Part shown: in pieces, positions 59,050 to 64,000 of the stretch
How the letters are laid out: each line of letters begins with the position of its first letter
Position numbering within the stretch: position 1 is the stretch's first letter
Assembly: GCA_013398055.1 (NCBI GenBank)
Contig: VZRS01015042.1
Location: 1 to 64,000, forward strand
Origin: Ifrita kowaldi
Lineage: Eukaryota; Chordata; Aves; Passeriformes; Cinclosomatidae
Reading direction: 5' to 3'
Length of the DNA: 64,000 nt
The notes under the pieces: generated by a model
Seen by the model: only the letters and a program-made list of their open reading frames with translations
What the model was told of the DNA's origin: nothing
Databases searched by the model: none
Program-made: the position numbers and the translations under genes

Positions 59050-61635
59050 GCAGTAGGACTGACTCCTAAACTGCAGGCACCAACATGTCTTGTTGTATGG
59101 TGCCCAGTCCTATGGAAACTCTTTAAATTAGACTCAACAGTGGAAGAACAACTGCCTGCAGTATTCTCCCCAGTTGTTAATTTAAAGCATTCCACATGAT
59201 CTGAAGAAACCTGAAGCACGATTTTTCCAACCGATGGACCCTGGTACAGCTGAGCTGCTTCTACAGAACCTCATAATCATCTCATTGGTAGATTGCTTCA
59301 CTTCTATGGGCAGTCAAGTCAGGCAATTTTTCGTGGAGAGGTTATTGAAAAGCCACAGTACGTTGTTGAGGCTTTTTGCCCTTTGGAACAGAAACTGTGT
59401 CCATTACAATATGCAGAAGGTTGGCAATTCACTCACATATTGCTAATAACCGTAAGCCTGTGAGAAAGAACATAATTTTTCTCTGTAAGGTAGGCACAAA
59501 GTAGTACAACTAAAAAGAACTCATAAATGATTTGTAAAGTGGAGAAAAAAATTATGATCTCAGTCAAGATGTCTTGCTAGTAGTGTCAAGGAAAAATGGT
59601 ATTTTAAATGCAGTTAATCTTCTCTCATACCTTCTTAAATATTCTTGTATTGCCAGCTATAATATTAACACTTCAGGCATCACAACAAAGCTTGTATAGT
59701 AACAAGCGTTGATAAATTTTCTTGTAAGAAGCCAATGAAATATATTTCAGTATTAATGCTTTGAAATTTGTTTTTATTTGATGCCTTCTTTACGCCCCTG
59801 CTTTTTTTTCAGAATAAGAAATACGTGGAAATTAGTGAAATGAATATATGATATAAGCAAGACCATGTCTTTTACAAACACATGCATACACATTTTAGAA
59901 AGGTTTAGAATGCAAGAAAGGTGTACCAATGAACTACCGGATTTCTTTTTGGTTCAGGATGCATATTACTCTGGAGTCAATTTTAAAGCTGAGTTAAAAA
60001 TCTCAATTAAATAATAATGACAATCTCATTCCACCATGGAATTTATTATAAATTGAGAAGAAATTTTCACCTTCACCTCTTCTCTTCTGGTTAAAGTTTT
60101 TTGACATTAGAGATGAAATTCTGTTCTTTTTCACAGGACTGTCTGACATGAATCTGTGCAGTCCTATACCTAAACTTCAGCTAGTAGCTAAATAAGTTTA
60201 ATTGCAATGCTAGAAACTGCTTGGATTTTCTTACACTATACTGCAGCCAAATATGCAGGCATGTCTGCACTGAGATTTCAAATACTCATTCATCTCAGGG
60301 AAGCATTAGTACAATCACCTATAAAATTCTTTGTTTTCAATAGAGAGGTGTGAATCAAATCTTATAAATGTCTCGGAAGTTAAATTTAGTTTGTTGTAAG
60401 CTATTTCTCTTCATTTATAGAGAGATGTGATTTACCATTTTGGGCACTGTTACATGCTTATAAATCTAATCAACTTCTGGATGAGAGGTTACTTGCATTT
60501 GAAGGGTTTAGAATATATAGGATGACTGGCAGCTTGCAATAGATCCATTATTCAGACAATTCCTAGTTTTCTCTCTTCCTGGCAGGTCTATGAAGAAATT
60601 ACCTTCTAATGTCATAGAACAAATCTCATTGAACTTATGTCCTGGAACTATATTTTTTGTCACGTTAAAAAAAATTCATTCATGGGACAGTGTTTGGTTT
60701 TATGAGCATCAACTGTTACGTCTGTTTACCTGATAGAGCACATAGAAGAGATTAAATTCAATGTTGATGGACCATAAAAGCATTATGTAATTGGAGCAAC
60801 TGTTTTTTAGCACATGCAGTAAAGGAAGACAAGACCAATTAATATATTACATATAATCATATAGAAATTAAATACTTAAAAAGTATCAAGGTGTGGAAAT
60901 GTATTATGAAATGCTAACTGCTTGATGACTAAAATGCAAAATAGACAGGCTTAAGTAATTTCACAGTAATTATAATGAAATGGATTTGAAATGGGAAATT
61001 CTCTCAAAACTTCTTTCACTTTGTGCCATATATCACATCACATCAATGTCTTTCTATGTTTATGCAACCAAAATAAAATATTAGAAATTAAAAAAGTTTT
61101 TTTGAGGTTAAGAATCTGGACACATTTTTAAAGCTGAGCAAAATAATTGCAGCTTTAATAATTAATTAGGTAGCTCATTTTGCTGATATTTGGGGCAGAC
61201 CACGCAAAATGAAGCTTAAACCACTGAAAACTTTATGAATCAGTCAAGACTAGGTCTTATGGGGACATATATTCTGATAATGCTGCCACTTTATTTTCCG
61301 GAGTAATGTGCAAAAAACCAGAAATAATATGGAGAAAAACATGGTATCTGCTGGGGATTAACTGTTCAAAGAAGGAAAATAGATTTCTGAAGCTCTTGGT
61401 AAGGTACATCTTTGTTATTTTTGTCTCTGACTCAGATTTGTTTTCATGTTTGTTGTTCACTACTACCTCTAAATCTCTTTCAGTGTGCCAGCTTTCATAG
61501 TTCCTCCCAGTTGTACTGTCCTGGTTCTGGTTTATTTTTCCCCAGATGCATTAGCCTGTTCTTTTCTTTGTCTATTTTGTTATTTCCTGCTTGTGTTTCT
61601 CTGACTTCTCATGTCCCTACTGTTGTCCTCAGCTG
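59050..61635. other. Unique AT-rich DNA
   Basis: No gene or repeat recognised. Open frames up to 74 codons without signature. Confidence 0.5.
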
Positions 61636-61639
61636 AGTG

Positions 61640-61800
61640 TATAGCACTTCCCAATTTACTACTATGTGTGAATTCAGTTCTGCTTATCTTCAAATCAGTA
61701 GTGAAAATGTTAAATAACAACAGACCTAATATTACATGTAACACAAAAAATACCTGGGAAATGTGACCATTTGTGATTTATTATCTATATAGGCCATTTC
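61640..61800 (-). mobile_element. Possible ancient LINE (CR1/L3) fragment, antisense
   Basis: CAAATCAGTAGTGAAAATGTTAAATAACAACAGACCTAAT (61,691-61,730) resembles the antisense of the LINE RT region encoding 'LGPLLFNIFIND.' and its context, as also seen at 38,930-38,985 (ATTAATGAAGATATAAAATAACACTGG). The copy is short and diverged and is called on that one landmark. Confidence 0.35.
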
Positions 61801-64000
61801 TATTAGTATGAAATTTTTGTTTCTGTTACAAAAATGTGGGCAGGTATAGAATTGCACAGATGCTATCTAAATGCTTCTATTAAAGACACACAAATATTAT
61901 AATTCTTCTGTTTCTGCATCTTAAGAAAAAATTACCTGCTTCTGGATGGTTAATTGAACTAGTAATTACTTTTGAACATGTGGGTTGGTTGTTTCCTGCT
62001 TGAAATAATTACCCAATGAAGCTTATACCAGGGCTGCCAGCAGGAAGCTAACAACTGGTGCATTGGTGAAAAGAGTTTATAAAGCATTCCTATGCTTCTT
62101 TTTCTTAATTCTCCTTTTTTTTTTTTCTTTGCCAGACGGAGGAACAGATGGACATGTAATGCACACAAAACCTGAGTACATGATCTCAGCTCTCAACCAG
62201 CAGCCACAGTGAAATGTACAAAAATCAGGTGTAGCTACTCTACAGTTGTTGGCTGCAAAGGAATTGACCCTCTGCCTTAAAACAAAATTTCTAAGATTTG
62301 TATTTCAGTTTTCGTCTTCCAAAAGCTCAATTAGAAAGTTTATGTCTGAGCAATAGAAATGTCACCAACATTAGTGGGATTTATGATTGCAAATCATCAG
62401 ATAAGCGATAGCATTCTGCTTCATTAATTCTTTAAGTTTCATTTTATGGCTTTCAGTAGGTGTTCTGTACTTGTACTATTCTCTCATATTTCTAAAATAC
62501 ATGTGTTTAGTTTTTATTTGCTCTCAGTGGTTGCATGCACTATGTTTAGAGTGCTGATTTTCAGTAACAGTAGTTTAACTTTCAAGTATAATCATATATG
62601 TTAATTTTTTTCTTCTATACATGCAGTATTCCCTTGTTCCCAATATAATTGACATTTCAGTCTCAGCACAGTGAGAACACAATCATAGTTGTAAATGCAT
62701 TGTCAGATTGTGCTTTGGTTTGCCAAAACTGTTCCTATATTAATTTGGGGTCATTGACTGTTAACAATATGAAATGTCATGAATATGAACTAAATCAATG
62801 TGATTACCACAGTGGAAAAATTAATCACCTAGCTTGTCTTTATCGTTTGACTACCAACAGATAGGAATCTATAAACATAAAGGCAACTAAAAAGCACCCA
62901 GGTATGCTCTTGCATATTTATACTCTTGATAATAATATCTTTGAAAAGAAGGCTGTAAAGGACACATTCAACTTTTCATGTAAAAATACCGAGAAGTGAA
63001 AATATATTAAGTAAATGAACACAATTTACAATTCATTTTCCAACTCATAATAAATATTCATTATGTTAAGTCACAAAATACTTCAATATAGAGTCAAGAA
63101 ATAAGTAGTGAAGGTGTAAGAGAACAAACAAAAAGCAAGGCAGAAGGCTTTTATGCTGGTAAAATGGTGCCTTTTTTGTGATCACCTGCAGAAAAAAACT
63201 AGATATGCACTAAAAAACATGATAAGCATTTAAGGGGATTTTATTTGGAAAACAAAGCCAGAAGCTTTTGGTAGTATTTGTGTTACAATGGCTGCTTAAA
63301 AAATAAACTATGACAATATATTTGGATGGGCTACTGAATGGTAAGGCCAAGAAAATAACACAGAAGGATGATTCTGTATTAAAAAATAAAAGCAAAGGGA
63401 TTTTGAAAAATAGATCTCAAAATCTCTAAAAGGCAATAGGTACTGGATTCATCATGGGTGCACAATGGTTCATAAATATATTCTCTTATTTGTACATGAA
63501 GTGTTACATTGTTGTACACATTGCTCAGTGATCATTTTTGGGATTTGCTTTAATTAATATAAAATGATCATGAGCTACCTTTCAGAGTGACCAGATCAAG
63601 ACCTGTGAGTACTGCCTAAACCAAAGTTTCAAAGTCACGTAAATGACTAGCTATAGGAACATGTGATTACATTTGAAAACAGGTATTTACTGCCAGAATT
63701 GCTGTCAAGTTTATATATCCTAAAAAAGGAACATTGGAACTTGACATCTGAAAAATCAAGTAACTGTAGAGCTCATATACCAAAGTCAGTGATACCTACA
63801 GAATTCTTTAGAAATACAAAATGAATGTGCCACATGATAAAAAAGGAAAACTGAGACAGGAATCAATATAATTTTAATATACCATTAATATTCTTAATTT
63901 TATAATATTTCATACACTAAATGGGTGCTAACATTTTCATATCTTAGTCATTGAACAATTGTTGGCAAATAATAAATGTTTTTAACAATCAAAAGATGGG
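61801..64000. other. Unique AT-rich DNA to window end
   Basis: No gene or repeat recognised. A T run (62,115-62,127) and open frames of up to 71 codons are unremarkable. Confidence 0.5.

Noticed and set aside
1..64000. CRISPR array, operon, phage or bacterial mobile island
   Set aside because: No regularly spaced repeats, ribosome binding sites or bacterial gene structure. All repeats are of vertebrate type.

Overview
This is a stretch of bird nuclear genome, and I see no convincing protein-coding gene, tRNA or rRNA in it. The avian call rests on the repeats. Many fragments are CR1 LINEs with the bird-type 3' tail (ATTCTATGATTCTGTG-like units) and a recognisable CR1 reverse transcriptase C-terminus. 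At least eight segments look like avian endogenous retrovirus (ERV) LTRs. The background is AT-rich and CpG-poor. The LTR types suggest a neoavian, perhaps passerine, host, but that is inference. Every open reading frame longer than about 120 codons is a CR1 or LTR reading, except one unrecognised 170-codon frame at 58.3-58.8 kb. The window reads as an intergenic region or a very large intron.

Layout. 0-21 kb is mostly unique AT-rich DNA with a CR1 end at the left edge, a possible old LTR (5.0-5.5 kb), a decayed LINE piece (7.8-8.1 kb), a MIR-like fragment (14.5 kb) and microsatellites. 21.9-25.6 kb is a CR1 cluster, including one CR1 inserted in reverse inside another. 27.6-29.2 kb holds the 5' end of an antisense ERV-L-like provirus: LTR, leucine-tRNA-type primer binding site and a broken gag-position ORF. 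31.6-34.2 kb is the densest part: three LTRs of different families lie side by side, two with clean target-site duplications, and the third carries a GC-rich island, three isolated Ns and a strong hairpin.

35.9-36.0 kb is a perfect 21-copy TTTTCC array. 38.3-41.3 kb holds antisense CR1 pieces, one covering much of the reverse transcriptase. 42.5-46.1 kb contains two very old CR1/L3-type LINE tails and an LTR. 48.4-52.0 kb has an LTR, a rare CR1 copy that keeps its ORF1 esterase-like region but has lost the RT region, and a solo LTR with a 5-bp duplication. 54.7 kb is a G/T-rich tract that could form a G-quadruplex. 56.5-57.5 kb is a large solo LTR with near-matching flanks. The remainder to 64 kb is mostly unique AT-rich DNA with weak LINE traces.

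The elements do not form a functional system. They record repeated retroelement insertion and LTR-LTR recombination (solo LTRs). The points most worth following up are the three-LTR cluster, the CR1 that keeps ORF1, and the ERV-L-like 5' end.
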